Below are positions 36,617 through 45,530 of a stretch of 64,000 bases of DNA, in pieces; the stretch's first letter is position 1; each line of letters starts with the position of its first letter. The stretch is taken from assembly GCF_026013615.1 (NCBI RefSeq), contig NZ_JAPDPI010000016.1:46659-110658 (forward strand), read 5' to 3'. Origin of the DNA: Plebeiibacterium marinum (GTDB taxonomy: Bacteria; Bacteroidota; Bacteroidia; Bacteroidales; Marinilabiliaceae). The translations under genes were made by a program, and so were the position numbers. The notes beneath the pieces were generated by a model. It saw only the letters and a program-made list of their open reading frames with translations, ran no database searches and was not told where the DNA came from.

Positions 36617-37663
36617 ATGAGTTTTGATTGTAGTAACGAAATAGGAAATAGTGGGGTGTTTATCCCTTCTATTGTGTTTGGAACGAGTTATTTAGGAAAT
36701 CTGTACAAAAAACTTTCATATGATGAAAAGTTGCGGTTGGTGCAAGGATGGTTTATGTGTACAGAAAAGCCTGTGATCGATTCTGCCGGAAAGTATGGGG
36801 CAGGCATGTCTTTAGAGATGATAGGGAGGTTGTTGGGAGATTTGAATGTTGATCCAGGTCAGGTAACAATAAGTAATAAGTTGGGATGGTATCGAATTCC
36901 CTTGCGGACTGAGGAGCCAACATTTGAACCGGGTGTGTGGGTGGATTGTAACTACGATGCCGTGCAAAAGATAAGTTATGAGGGGATTATTCAATGTTGG
37001 GAACAGGGAGAGGAACTGTTGGGGGGCAAGTATAAAACCCAGCTTGTTTCGGTGCATGATCCGGATGAATACCTCACTGGTGCTGATTCGTTAAAGGATA
37101 GGGAAAAGCGGTTGTTGGATATAACAGAAGCTTACAGAGCTTTGTTTGAACTGAAGGCGAAAGGTCTGGTAAAGGCTGTGGGTGTTGGTTCGAAAGATTG
37201 GCATGTTATTGAGGAGCTGTATGGGGAGGTTAAGTTTGATTGGGTTATGTTGGCTAATTCTTTTACCATCATGAAACATACGGATGAATTTCTTGGTTTC
37301 GTTAACCGGTTGCATAGAGATGGGGTTGCTGTAATTAATTCAGCAATATTTCATGGAGGGTTTGTAACCGGGAGTGATTTTTTTGATTATAAAAAAGTCG
37401 ATCCGGAGTCAAGTCAGGGAAAAGAAATCTTAGCATGGAGAAATGGCTTTGATAATTTGTGCAGTATATATAAAGTGCATGCATCTGATGCGGCAATTCA
37501 TTTTGTTTTGTCTCACCCTGCAGTTTCATCTCTGGCACTAAATACTAGCAAGCAGGAAACAATGCTGCGCAATTGGGATGTTCTCCATAGAGAAATTCCA
37601 AAGGAATTTTGGAGAGAAATGAAATTGAAAGGTTTAATATCTGCCAATTATAATTACATATAA
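36617..37663 (+). CDS. aldo/keto reductase, probable L-fucose/L-galactose dehydrogenase
   Basis: 348 residues of the AKR superfamily: FGTSYLGNLYKKLSYDEKL (start of barrel), IDSAGKYGAG (Asp and Tyr of the catalytic set), ISNKLGWYRIPL, SVHDPDEYL, GVGSKDWHVI. It groups with D-threo-aldose 1-dehydrogenases, which oxidise L-fucose or L-galactose with NAD(P)+ to the lactone. Its position between a fucose permease and a fuconolactonase-like gene supports this. Cofactor preference cannot be read. Confidence 0.8.
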   Translation: MSFDCSNEIGNSGVFIPSIVFGTSYLGNLYKKLSYDEKLRLVQGWFMCTEKPVIDSAGKYGAGMSLEMIGRLLGDLNVDPGQVTISNKLGWYRIPLRTEEPTFEPGVWVDCNYDAVQKISYEGIIQCWEQGEELLGGKYKTQLVSVHDPDEYLTGADSLKDREKRLLDITEAYRALFELKAKGLVKAVGVGSKDWHVIEELYGEVKFDWVMLANSFTIMKHTDEFLGFVNRLHRDGVAVINSAIFHGGFVTGSDFFDYKKVDPESSQGKEILAWRNGFDNLCSIYKVHASDAAIHFVLSHPAVSSLALNTSKQETMLRNWDVLHREIPKEFWREMKLKGLISANYNYI

Positions 37664-37673
37664 ATCATGTGCT

Positions 37674-38507
37674 ATGGTAATAGATTCTCATCATCATTTT
37701 TGGAAATATAATACAGCAGAGTTTGGCTGGATAGATGACCGGATGAGCAGGATAAGGAGGGATTTTTTGCCTGGCGACCTTCTTTCTGAAATAAAAGAAG
37801 CCGGGGTGGAAGGTGTAGTAACAGTTCAGGCCAGGCAGTCTTTGCTTGAGACGGACTGGTTGCTTGAAGTGGCAAAGGCCCATGATTTTATTAGGGGGGT
37901 TGTGGGGTGGTTGCCAATTCAGAATGGTGATTTTTACAAATGGCTGGAAAGGTATTGTTGCTACCAGAAGTTGGTAGGTTTGCGACATGTAGTTCAGGAT
38001 GAGCCTGATGAACGGTTTATACTTGGACGGAATTTTAATGAGGGGATAAAGAAAATTACTGAGGCTGGATTGGTGTATGATATTCTGGTTTTTGATAAGC
38101 ATCTTCCTTGTGTGATTGAGTTTGTTAAAAGTCATCCAAATCAACTTTTTGTTCTTGACCATATTGCTAAGCCTAAAATAAGGGAAGGTTATTTGTCTCC
38201 CTGGAAAGAGAATATGAAGCAGTTGGCGGCATTGGATAATGTGTATTGCAAAATATCAGGTATGGTAACAGAAGCTGATTTTGAAAATTGGAGAGAGGAG
38301 GATCTGCAGCCTTATTTTGATGTTGTGCTGGAGTTGTTTTCCCCTGATCGATTATTGTTTGGGTCGGATTGGCCGGTGTGTTTGGTTGGAATAAAGTATG
38401 GACGTTGGGTTGAACTGGTAAAAAAGCAGGTGAAAAGACTATCCGAAGATGAACAGGATGCTATATTGAAACAAAATGCCATAAGAGTTTATGGTTTGTA
38501 TGTATAA
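37674..38507 (+). CDS. amidohydrolase-2 family lactonase (L-fuconolactonase-like)
   Basis: 277 residues. Metal ligands are in DSHHHFW (residues 4-10), LDHIAKP and FGSDWPV, the PF04909 pattern. The closest named relatives hydrolyse L-fucono-1,5-lactone (or similar lactones) to the acid, the step after the dehydrogenase just upstream. It begins 10 bp after that gene, in the same operon. Exact sugar specificity not readable. Confidence 0.82.
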   Translation: MVIDSHHHFWKYNTAEFGWIDDRMSRIRRDFLPGDLLSEIKEAGVEGVVTVQARQSLLETDWLLEVAKAHDFIRGVVGWLPIQNGDFYKWLERYCCYQKLVGLRHVVQDEPDERFILGRNFNEGIKKITEAGLVYDILVFDKHLPCVIEFVKSHPNQLFVLDHIAKPKIREGYLSPWKENMKQLAALDNVYCKISGMVTEADFENWREEDLQPYFDVVLELFSPDRLLFGSDWPVCLVGIKYGRWVELVKKQVKRLSEDEQDAILKQNAIRVYGLYV

Positions 38508-38535
38508 GTAGTAAGGGACATATTTAATGTGGAAA

Positions 38536-38598
38536 ATGAAACGAGTCATAAGAAAAGTTCTCATTCAGTGGGATGGTTATTTCTCCGGCGAGTTTCAT
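38536..38598 (+). repeat. structured intergenic element, copy B
   Basis: It begins ATGAAACGAG and ends GGCGAGTTTCAT. Its ends pair perfectly over 7 bp (ATGAAAC with GTTTCAT). GTCAT (38545-38549) can pair with ATGGT (38573-38577) through two G-U wobbles at the places where copy A has G-C and C-G, and AGAA-AAG-TTCT forms a small hairpin. It lies in the 5' leader of the alcohol dehydrogenase gene. Confidence 0.5.
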
Positions 38599-38626
38599 GT
38601 GGCAAATGAAAGAAAATTATAAACAG

Positions 38627-39643
38627 ATGAAAGCAGTTGTTATAGAAAAGCCAGGCGTGGCTATGGTTGTTAACAGAGAAAAGCCTGTAATAAAACAAGG
38701 CGAGGTATTGCTGAAAATTAAATATGTTGGTTTTTGCGGATCTGATCTCACAACATATTTGGGTAAAAACCCAATGGTTAATTATCCAAGGATACCCGGC
38801 CATGAAATATCTGCTGTTATACACGAGTGTGCAGATGGGGTGCCGGAAAATTATACTGTTGGTAAAGCAGTAACAGTGATACCTTACAGTAATTGTGGGC
38901 AATGTCCCTCTTGCAAGGCAGGACGGGAATATGCTTGTCAGTTTAATCAAACCCTTGGAGTTCAGAGAGATGGGGCTATGTGTGAGTATGTGTCAGTTCC
39001 CTGGCAAAAGTTATTGATGGCAGAAGGTTTGAGTGATGTTGAATTGGCTCTGATTGAACCGTTAACAGTAGGGTTTCATGCAGTTGAAAGGGGGCGTGTG
39101 ACGGATGGGGATACTGTTTTGGTGTTTGGTTGTGGTATGATTGGAGTAGGGGCTATAGTGCGATCGGTACTACGGGGTGCAAAGGTGATTGCTGTAGATA
39201 TAGATGATGAAAAACTGAAAATTGCTAAAGAGTTAGGTGTGCAACATACAATAAACTCATTAAGTGAAGATTTAAGCTTGCGGCTAAAAGATATAGAGCC
39301 GGGAGGTCCCAGTGTGATTGTAGAAGCCGCAGGAAATCCTAAGACATATCTTTCGGCAGTACAGGAGATTGCATTTACGGGAAGGGTGGTATGTATTGGA
39401 TATGCAAAAGAAGAGGTATCTTTTGCTACAAAGTTGTTCGTGCAAAAGGAAATGGATATTCTTGGATCGCGTAATGCTACAGCAAATGATTTTAGGGCAG
39501 TGATATCATATCTTGGCCGGGGTGTTTTCCCGGTAGATAAAATGGTTACAGAAATTGTTGAACCGGAAAAAGCAAGCCAGGTACTTAATGGTTGGTCAAA
39601 AAATCCCGGAAAAGTATTTAAAATTCTGCTGGAGTTTAATTGA
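38627..39643 (+). CDS. zinc-dependent alcohol dehydrogenase, L-galactonate/L-fuconate type
   Basis: 338 residues from the ATG at 38627 (MKAVVIEKPG); longer starts run into the repeat element. It has catalytic zinc ligands in GFCGSD and PGHE, the structural zinc loop CGQCPSCKAGREYAC, and the Rossmann motif VFGCGMIGVGAI. The MDR subfamily includes L-galactonate 5-dehydrogenase and sorbitol-type enzymes. In this operon it would oxidise the sugar acid made by the lactonase. A dehydratase and aldolase of the classic fuconate route are not in the window. Confidence 0.82.
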   Translation: MKAVVIEKPGVAMVVNREKPVIKQGEVLLKIKYVGFCGSDLTTYLGKNPMVNYPRIPGHEISAVIHECADGVPENYTVGKAVTVIPYSNCGQCPSCKAGREYACQFNQTLGVQRDGAMCEYVSVPWQKLLMAEGLSDVELALIEPLTVGFHAVERGRVTDGDTVLVFGCGMIGVGAIVRSVLRGAKVIAVDIDDEKLKIAKELGVQHTINSLSEDLSLRLKDIEPGGPSVIVEAAGNPKTYLSAVQEIAFTGRVVCIGYAKEEVSFATKLFVQKEMDILGSRNATANDFRAVISYLGRGVFPVDKMVTEIVEPEKASQVLNGWSKNPGKVFKILLEFN

Positions 39644-39779
39644 TGAATCTTTTATGAGATTTTTTCTAAGAGAACCGATAGTAGACTGTCAATGGGATCT
39701 TTCGTTTAATGACTTTGTAAATTATTAGCAGGAGATATGGAGCGAATTCCAAATAAATAAAGTAAGGTGGTCAAGAAAA

Positions 39780-39811
39780 AAAGCCCTCTGTTAATTTAAC
39801 AGGGGGCTTTT
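39780..39811. terminator. bidirectional terminator after the sugar operon
   Basis: AAAGCCCTCTGTT and AACAGGGGGCTTT pair (one G-U), flanked by A and T runs. It serves the dehydrogenase (+) and ywbE (-). Confidence 0.85.
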
Positions 39812-39831
39812 AAAATGTGAGAGCTTGTTAA

Positions 39832-40026
39832 TTAAAGCTTGATCAGTTTTACTCTGCCAATCTGACCAGTCTTTAATTTACACTCAATGCCTTTTAGATG
39901 AAAAGCTACCTCGTCAATCACTTCTTGCACAACACCGTGTGTTAAATTACCTGATCTTTCATCTTGCTTTTGAAGAATAGCAACTTTTGTCCCTTTTTTA
40001 ATGTTTTTTCTTTCTCTTCCGTCCAT
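39832..40026 (-). CDS. YwbE family protein
   Basis: 64 residues matching the YwbE/DUF2196 family: RKNIKKGTKVAILQKQDERSGNLTHG near the N-terminus and GQIGRVKLI at the end. A small, basic, SH3-like protein of unknown role. It is single, downstream of the tRNA-Cys gene, with 136 bp between them. Confidence 0.85.
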   Translation of the reverse strand: MDGRERKNIKKGTKVAILQKQDERSGNLTHGVVQEVIDEVAFHLKGIECKLKTGQIGRVKLIKL

Positions 40027-40122
40027 TTCTATGCTTCTATATTTGATACGTTAATTTTTTATTGCGCTGAATATAAGGCAGTATTGTTTGTTATTATAGG
40101 AACGCAGCTGCCTGTATAAAAC

Positions 40123-40158
40123 AAAAACTCCCGACCTTCTTTCGAAAATCGGGAGTTT
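40123..40158 (-). terminator. terminator of tRNA-Cys
   Basis: On the minus strand AAACTCCCGA and TCGGGAGTTT are the arms, followed by a T run. Confidence 0.85.
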
Positions 40159-40162
40159 GATG

Positions 40163-40234
40163 AGGTTCCTGGCGGATTCGAACCGCCGTACCTGGTTTTG
40201 CAGACCAGTGCCTAAGCCACTCGGCCAAGGAACC
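40163..40234 (-). tRNA. tRNA-Cys (anticodon GCA)
   Basis: 72 nt on the minus strand. A 7-bp acceptor stem (GGTTCCT with AGGAACC), D arm, anticodon stem CTGGT/ACCAG with loop CTGCAAA (anticodon GCA), a 4-nt variable loop and T arm GGCGG-TTCGAAT-CCGCC are complete. The discriminator base is U, as in tRNA-Cys. The 3' CCA is not encoded. Confidence 0.97.
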
Positions 40235-40408
40235 TTTTTGATTCGGGTTGCAAAATAAGCAAATAATTCCTTATCAAGCAAGAGAAAAATATAATTTGTT
40301 GCGAAAAAATAATCTTTGGGTTTTAAATCAGGGAATTAAATTTTGCATGCCTTGGTATTTTGTTGTTCTCTGGCTTTTGAAATTAATAACAACACAACAA
40401 TTACATGT

Positions 40409-40783
40409 TCATTGATTTCGCTCTGTGTTTTTTTCCAATGTAACACTTACTGCTTTCATTTGGCCTCCCATGGGAGGATTCATCTTTGATGCCTTTACCT
40501 TAATCCAGTTTATGTAATCAAATTTTTTAACAATGGCATCCACAATTCGGCCAACGAGATGTTCGAGTAAATGTGATTTCTCACTGATCTCTTTCTTTGT
40601 TATCTCATAAACGGTAACATAGTTCAATGCATCCTGAATATTATCTGTTTTGCTTGCTTTTTCAATATCGGTTTTAATTGAAATGTTTACAATAAACCTG
40701 TTACCTACTACTTGCTCCTCCTTGAAACAGCCATGGTAAGCATAAAACTCCATGTCTTCAAGCTCAATTATTCCCTGTTGCAT
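40409..40783 (-). CDS. folB: dihydroneopterin aldolase
   Basis: 124 residues, the usual length. FolB converts dihydroneopterin to 6-hydroxymethyl-dihydropterin in folate synthesis. Family motifs FYAYHGCFKEEQVVGNRF (about 12-29), DNIQDALNYVTVYE and HLLEHLVGRIVDAI are present. No other folate gene is adjacent. The intergenic space before glnS is divergent. Confidence 0.93.
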   Translation of the reverse strand: MQQGIIELEDMEFYAYHGCFKEEQVVGNRFIVNISIKTDIEKASKTDNIQDALNYVTVYEITKKEISEKSHLLEHLVGRIVDAIVKKFDYINWIKVKASKMNPPMGGQMKAVSVTLEKNTERNQ

Positions 40784-40902
40784 AATTTATTTATCTTTAT
40801 TTGGATGCGAAGTTATGAATTAGATTAAGCAAATTGTAGCGGATGTATGAAAATTTTATACATATTAACGTTTAAAATATGTACTGATAATTGCAAAACT
40901 TT

Positions 40903-40910
40903 TATTTTTG
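40903..40910 (+). promoter_or_regulatory. -7 box of glnS
   Basis: TATTTTTG; the leader after it contains a TCTCTTATCT tract and an AT-only hairpin TTCTAAA-TT-TTTAGAA at 40963-40978, ending ten bases before the ATG. Confidence 0.4.
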
Positions 40911-40987
40911 TAGGTTTCAAGATGGAACTAAGAAGATTCGCTCTGAGATCTCTTATCTCTATTCTAAATTTTTAGAATTTTTTACCT

Positions 40988-42700
40988 ATGAGCAAAGACA
41001 AAATAGAAAATGCAGCGGAAGCAGTAAAGTCGAACTTTATCCACCAGGAAATTGATAAAGACCTCGCTGAAAATAAAAATAACGGAGCGGTATTAACAAG
41101 GTTCCCTCCAGAACCTAATGGATACTTGCATATAGGCCATGCTAAATCTATTTGTTTAAATTTTAGTCTGGCACAAAAATATAAAGGAGGGTGTAACCTT
41201 CGTTTTGACGACACAAACCCTGTGAAGGAGGATGTTGAATATGTTGAGAGTATTCAGGAAGATGTAAAGTGGCTTGGCTTTAATTGGGAAGGAAACGTAA
41301 AATATGCTTCAGATTATTTTGACCAGCTGTATGATTGGGCAGTGAAGTTGATTAAAAAGGGCAAGGCCTATGTTGATGATCAAAGTGCAGAGGAAATTGC
41401 TTCGCAAAAAGGTACGCCTACTGAGCCTGGACAGGAAAGTCCATACCGTAATCGCTCCGTAGAAGAGAATCTGGATCTTTTTGAAAGGATGAAAAACGGT
41501 GAGTTTGCAGCAGGGGCAAAGGTATTGAGAGCCAAAATTGATATGGCGTCACCAAATATGCACTTGCGTGATCCTTTTATGTACCGTATTATTCATCAAT
41601 CGCACCACAGAACCGGGGATAAATGGTGTATATATCCAATTTACGATTTTGCTCATGGTCAGGAAGATTTTGTAGAAGGTATAACACACTCAATATGCAC
41701 GCTGGAATTTAAGGTGCACCGTCCGTTATATGACTGGTTTTTAGATCAGATTATTGATGGAGATGAGGAGATGGAAAAAAGAGTCAGGCCCCGCCAGATT
41801 GAGTTTGCCCGCTTAAATTTGAATTACACTGTAATGAGTAAGCGCAAGCTGTTGGAGTTGGTTCAAAAAAATATTGTTGCAGGATGGGATGATCCTCGTA
41901 TGCCAACGGTTTCCGGCTTGAGAAGAAGAGGTTATACTCCTGAATCTATCCGTAACTTTGCTGATAAGGTTGGCGTTACAAACAGGGATAGTATAAGTGA
42001 TGTGGCCTTGTTGGAAAGTTGTGTGCGTGAAGACCTGAATAAAAAGGTGGCCAGGGTAAACGCTGTGGTTAATCCTTTAAAGTTAATCATCACAAACTAT
42101 CCTGAAGGGCAGGTTGAGATGGTTAACATGATTAATAATCCTGAGGACGAATCAATGGGCAGTCGTGAATTGCCGTTTAGCCGCGAGGTATATATCGAAC
42201 GTGAAGATTTTATGGAGGATGCACCCAAGAAGTTTTTCCGTTTAGGGCCAGGTAAAGAGGTTCGTTTAAAAGGAGCTTATGCTGTAACCTGTACCGATTT
42301 TAAAAAGAATGAAGCAACAGGAGAAATAGAGGAAATTTATTGTACTTATGATCCGGAAACAAAATCGGGTGCCACTACAGTAACCCGTAAAATAAAGGGG
42401 ATCCTTCATTGGGTGTCTGTTGAACATGCTGTTGATGCAGAGGTAAGGATGTATGACAGGTTGTATAACCATGAAGATCCTGCAGGGCAGAAAGATGCAG
42501 ATCATCTTGATTTCATCAACCCTGAATCACTAAAAATAGTGAATGCCAAAGTAGAGCCTTCGTTAAATGAAGCCAATCCTCTGGATAAGTTTCAGTTTCA
42601 AAGGGTAGGATACTTTTGTGTGGATAAAGATTCAACTTCGGGTAAACTTATTTTCAATAGAACTGTTGCTCTTAAAGACAGTTGGGCCAAAAAGAAATAA
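40988..42700 (+). CDS. glnS: glutaminyl-tRNA synthetase
   Basis: 570 residues. Class I enzyme charging tRNA-Gln. It shows [17 protein letters not shown] (HIGH motif, residues 36-52), a LRFDDTNP loop, a KMSKS-like VMSKRKLL, and a C-terminal anticodon-binding beta-barrel. It lacks the YqeY-like C-terminal domain some GlnRS carry. A GltX exists at 7489. It is monocistronic, with a terminator after the stop. Confidence 0.96.
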   Translation: MSKDKIENAAEAVKSNFIHQEIDKDLAENKNNGAVLTRFPPEPNGYLHIGHAKSICLNFSLAQKYKGGCNLRFDDTNPVKEDVEYVESIQEDVKWLGFNWEGNVKYASDYFDQLYDWAVKLIKKGKAYVDDQSAEEIASQKGTPTEPGQESPYRNRSVEENLDLFERMKNGEFAAGAKVLRAKIDMASPNMHLRDPFMYRIIHQSHHRTGDKWCIYPIYDFAHGQEDFVEGITHSICTLEFKVHRPLYDWFLDQIIDGDEEMEKRVRPRQIEFARLNLNYTVMSKRKLLELVQKNIVAGWDDPRMPTVSGLRRRGYTPESIRNFADKVGVTNRDSISDVALLESCVREDLNKKVARVNAVVNPLKLIITNYPEGQVEMVNMINNPEDESMGSRELPFSREVYIEREDFMEDAPKKFFRLGPGKEVRLKGAYAVTCTDFKKNEATGEIEEIYCTYDPETKSGATTVTRKIKGILHWVSVEHAVDAEVRMYDRLYNHEDPAGQKDADHLDFINPESLKIVNAKVEPSLNEANPLDKFQFQRVGYFCVDKDSTSGKLIFNRTVALKDSWAKKK

Positions 42701-42723
42701 GTATCCTGAAATAATAATACAGT

Positions 42724-42754
42724 AAAGGGTGCTTGATTCAAGTGCCCTTTGTTT
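42724..42754 (+). terminator. terminator of glnS
   Basis: AAAGGGTGCTTGA and TTCAAGTGCCCTTT pair over about 12 bp, then GTTTT. Confidence 0.75.
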
Positions 42755-42839
42755 TGAAATAGTGAATGTTTAATAATTTGTTAAGATTTGAGTCGAGGGT
42801 AGGAGCTTTTTGGGTTTGATATTTTTACTGAAAATAAAA

Positions 42840-42876
42840 GAAGAGTCTCTTATCTCAAGTCTCTTATCTCTTATCT
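42840..42876 (+). repeat. short tandem CTCTTATCT repeat before ppc
   Basis: CTCTTATCT occurs twice (42846 and 42860) followed by CTTATCT; a related ATCTCTTATCT occurs at 40951 before glnS. Similar low-complexity leaders are common in Bacteroidota intergenic DNA; no function is shown. Confidence 0.4.
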
Positions 42877-42885
42877 AAAAGAAAT

Positions 42886-45453
42886 ATGAACAGTCAAATT
42901 GTAAAATCTTATCAAGAGGAAATAGAGTTGAAATATCAACTGTATAACAGCCTCTTTTTATCATTGCAACTCGAAGCGGTTGAAAAAACGGGAAACATGA
43001 TTCCTTTGTTGTATCAATCGTCTGTTAAAGGATTAGAAAATGGTGAAGATCCCGTTTCTATTGTTCAGAAGTTTTTTGCTAAACATCAGGCCGATTTGTC
43101 TGCAGATGAGCAAAATGACTTTTTGTTCAAAGTAATTCAATATATTGAGCGTCAGATTGTTTTGATAGATGCATTGGAGGATGCTGCCTATAATAAAATT
43201 CACCGTATAAAAGGGGAAAATTCATATGCTTCCATGACCGACAGGGTTAAAAAGGAGAACCTGATGGAGCAGATGGCTAAGGTGGTAAAGGAATTTGGTG
43301 TGCGGGTTGTATTAACTGCCCATCCTACTCAGTTCTATCCTTCGCAGGTATTGGGAATTATTACCGATTTGATGGAAGCTATCAAAAAAGGGGAAGTTGG
43401 TAATATCAGAAATTTACTGGGGCAGTTAGGGAAAACTCCATTTTATCAAAAACAGAAACCAACCCCGTTGGATGAGGCAAATCGGTTGAACTATTACTTG
43501 AGGGATACCTTTTACCCGGCCATTGGTGAATTGTTAGATAAAACAGCAGAGGACTACAAAGAGGCACTGGAGCATAATGATGAGTTGGTTTCATTAGGTT
43601 TTTGGCCGGGAGGCGACAGGGATGGAAATCCTTTTGTAACAGTTGATACTACTAAAGAAGTGGCAGCCCGATTAAGAAATACTGTTACCAATTGTTATTA
43701 TAAAGATGTAAAGGAACTTAAACGTAGAATTACTTTTGCAGGTGCTCATGAAAAGGTGGTTGAAATTGAGGATTTGCTAAAAGCTGAATTGGCTAATTCA
43801 ACAGGTGCGGCCAATGTAGACTTGGCTGTATTTAAGGCTAAAATAGAAGATCTTGAAAATTGCATCCAGGAAGAACATCAGGGGCTTTTCGTAGAGAAAG
43901 TTCAGTCGTTGAAGCGAAAACTACAGCATTTTGGTTTTTACATGGCCAGTATCGATATTCGACAGGATAGCAGGGTTATTGCCAGGGCATTAAAAGAAGT
44001 TGTTAAGGCTTATCCCGATATTCTTCCTTCCAACATTTTCGAAATGGAAGAAAAGGAGCAAATCCAGTTGTTGGTGAATGCTCGTGGGGTTGCAGATCCT
44101 AATATTTTTGAGGATGAAGTGGTAAGGGATACCGTAGCTTCGTTTGGTGTGATAAAGGATATCCAGAAGGCCAATGGACAAAGAGGGGCGCATAGGTATA
44201 TTATCAGTAATTGCCGCGGTCCTATTGATGTGGCCAGGGTGTTGGCAATGTTCCGCATCTGTGGTTGGGGTTACGAAGAGTTAACAGTTGATATTGTTCC
44301 GCTTTTTGAAACCATTGATGATTTGAAAATGGCTGGAGATGCCATGCAAACATTATATACCAACCCAACATACCGTAAGCACCTCAATAGTCGAAACGAC
44401 AGGCAAACTGTGATGCTTGGCTTTTCAGATGGAACTAAAGATGGGGGATACCTGATGGCCAACTGGGCAATATTCTCAGCTAAGGAAGATATTACTTTAA
44501 AATCCCGCGAAAGCGATGTGGAAGTGGTATTTTTTGATGGCAGGGGAGGTCCGCCGGCGAGAGGGGGTGGTAATGCTCACCGTTTTTATGCTGCTATGGG
44601 CAAAAATATTGAGAGCCGTCAGATACAGATGACTGTTCAGGGACAAACAATCAGTTCCCATTATGGGATAAAGGAGGCTGCTGCCCACAACCTTGGTTAT
44701 TTGCTGACTGCAGGCCTGTCGAATCGGTTGTATAGCAAACCTCAAAATCAGATGGATGCCACCCAGCATGAATTTATTGCTGAAATGGCAGAAGCGAGCT
44801 ATAAAAAGTATCTTTCATTAAAGGAGCATCCTTTGTTTGTGCCGTATTTGGAAGAAATCAGTACGCTTAAATATTACGGAAAGGCAAATATTGGAAGCCG
44901 CCCAAGCAAGCGCGGAGGTGGCGATAAAATCAATTTTGAAGATTTAAGGGCTATCCCGTTTGTAGGGGCCTGGAGCCAGTTAAAGCAAAATGTACCAGGT
45001 TTCTTTGGACTGGGATCTGCATTGAAAGAGCAGGATGAAAAAGGAAATATTCAGGCCTGTAAGGATTTGTATCAGAATTCTATCTTCTTTAGAACCTTGC
45101 TGTCTAATAGCATGCAAAGCATGAGCAAGACTAGTTTTGAGCTTACGCGTTATTTAGAAAAACATGAGAAATTTGGAGGTTTTTGGAAGATTATCTATGA
45201 TGAGTTCTTGCTAACTAAAGAAATGGTGCTTAAAGTATCTGGTATGCCTTGTTTGTTGGAGGATAATCCAAGAAGTAGGATGAGTATTCAGTTAAGGGAA
45301 AAAATAGTTCTTCCATTATTGATTATTCAGCAGTATGCTTTAATGAAACTGCATGAGGCAAATGGCAATAAAGATATTCCTGTTGATGTTTTTGAAAAAA
45401 TGGTGATCAGGGCCATGTTCGGAAATATTAATGCGAGTAGAAACTCAGCATAA
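42886..45453 (+). CDS. ppc: phosphoenolpyruvate carboxylase
   Basis: 855 residues. Makes oxaloacetate from PEP and bicarbonate, replenishing the TCA cycle. Catalytic motifs: VVLTAHPTQ with His146, GFWPGGDRDGNPF, MLGFSDGTKDGGYL, FFDGRGGPPARGGG (near 550), and NINASRNSA at the C-terminus in place of the usual NxTxxGxRNTG end. The last point, an altered terminal motif, is a mild oddity. The coding region is intact. Confidence 0.95.
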   Translation: MNSQIVKSYQEEIELKYQLYNSLFLSLQLEAVEKTGNMIPLLYQSSVKGLENGEDPVSIVQKFFAKHQADLSADEQNDFLFKVIQYIERQIVLIDALEDAAYNKIHRIKGENSYASMTDRVKKENLMEQMAKVVKEFGVRVVLTAHPTQFYPSQVLGIITDLMEAIKKGEVGNIRNLLGQLGKTPFYQKQKPTPLDEANRLNYYLRDTFYPAIGELLDKTAEDYKEALEHNDELVSLGFWPGGDRDGNPFVTVDTTKEVAARLRNTVTNCYYKDVKELKRRITFAGAHEKVVEIEDLLKAELANSTGAANVDLAVFKAKIEDLENCIQEEHQGLFVEKVQSLKRKLQHFGFYMASIDIRQDSRVIARALKEVVKAYPDILPSNIFEMEEKEQIQLLVNARGVADPNIFEDEVVRDTVASFGVIKDIQKANGQRGAHRYIISNCRGPIDVARVLAMFRICGWGYEELTVDIVPLFETIDDLKMAGDAMQTLYTNPTYRKHLNSRNDRQTVMLGFSDGTKDGGYLMANWAIFSAKEDITLKSRESDVEVVFFDGRGGPPARGGGNAHRFYAAMGKNIESRQIQMTVQGQTISSHYGIKEAAAHNLGYLLTAGLSNRLYSKPQNQMDATQHEFIAEMAEASYKKYLSLKEHPLFVPYLEEISTLKYYGKANIGSRPSKRGGGDKINFEDLRAIPFVGAWSQLKQNVPGFFGLGSALKEQDEKGNIQACKDLYQNSIFFRTLLSNSMQSMSKTSFELTRYLEKHEKFGGFWKIIYDEFLLTKEMVLKVSGMPCLLEDNPRSRMSIQLREKIVLPLLIIQQYALMKLHEANGNKDIPVDVFEKMVIRAMFGNINASRNSA

Positions 45454-45463
45454 TATAGTTATT

Positions 45464-45518
45464 GGTTAATTAGTCATTGGTCATTGGTGGTAAAACTAAC
45501 GACTTATGACTAATTACC
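45464..45518. repeat. imperfect inverted repeat between convergent genes
   Basis: GGTTAATTAGTCAT (45464-45477) and ATGACTAATTACC (45506-45518) form a 13-bp stem with one bulged T. No T run follows. It may end transcription of both ppc and the DUF4268 gene or be a mobile remnant. Confidence 0.5.
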
Positions 45519-45530
45519 AGTGTGCTTATT

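Noticed and set aside
37665-38162. 165-codon minus-strand frame within the lactonase gene
   Set aside because: It lies antisense to a conserved enzyme, and the residues look like translated shadow sequence.
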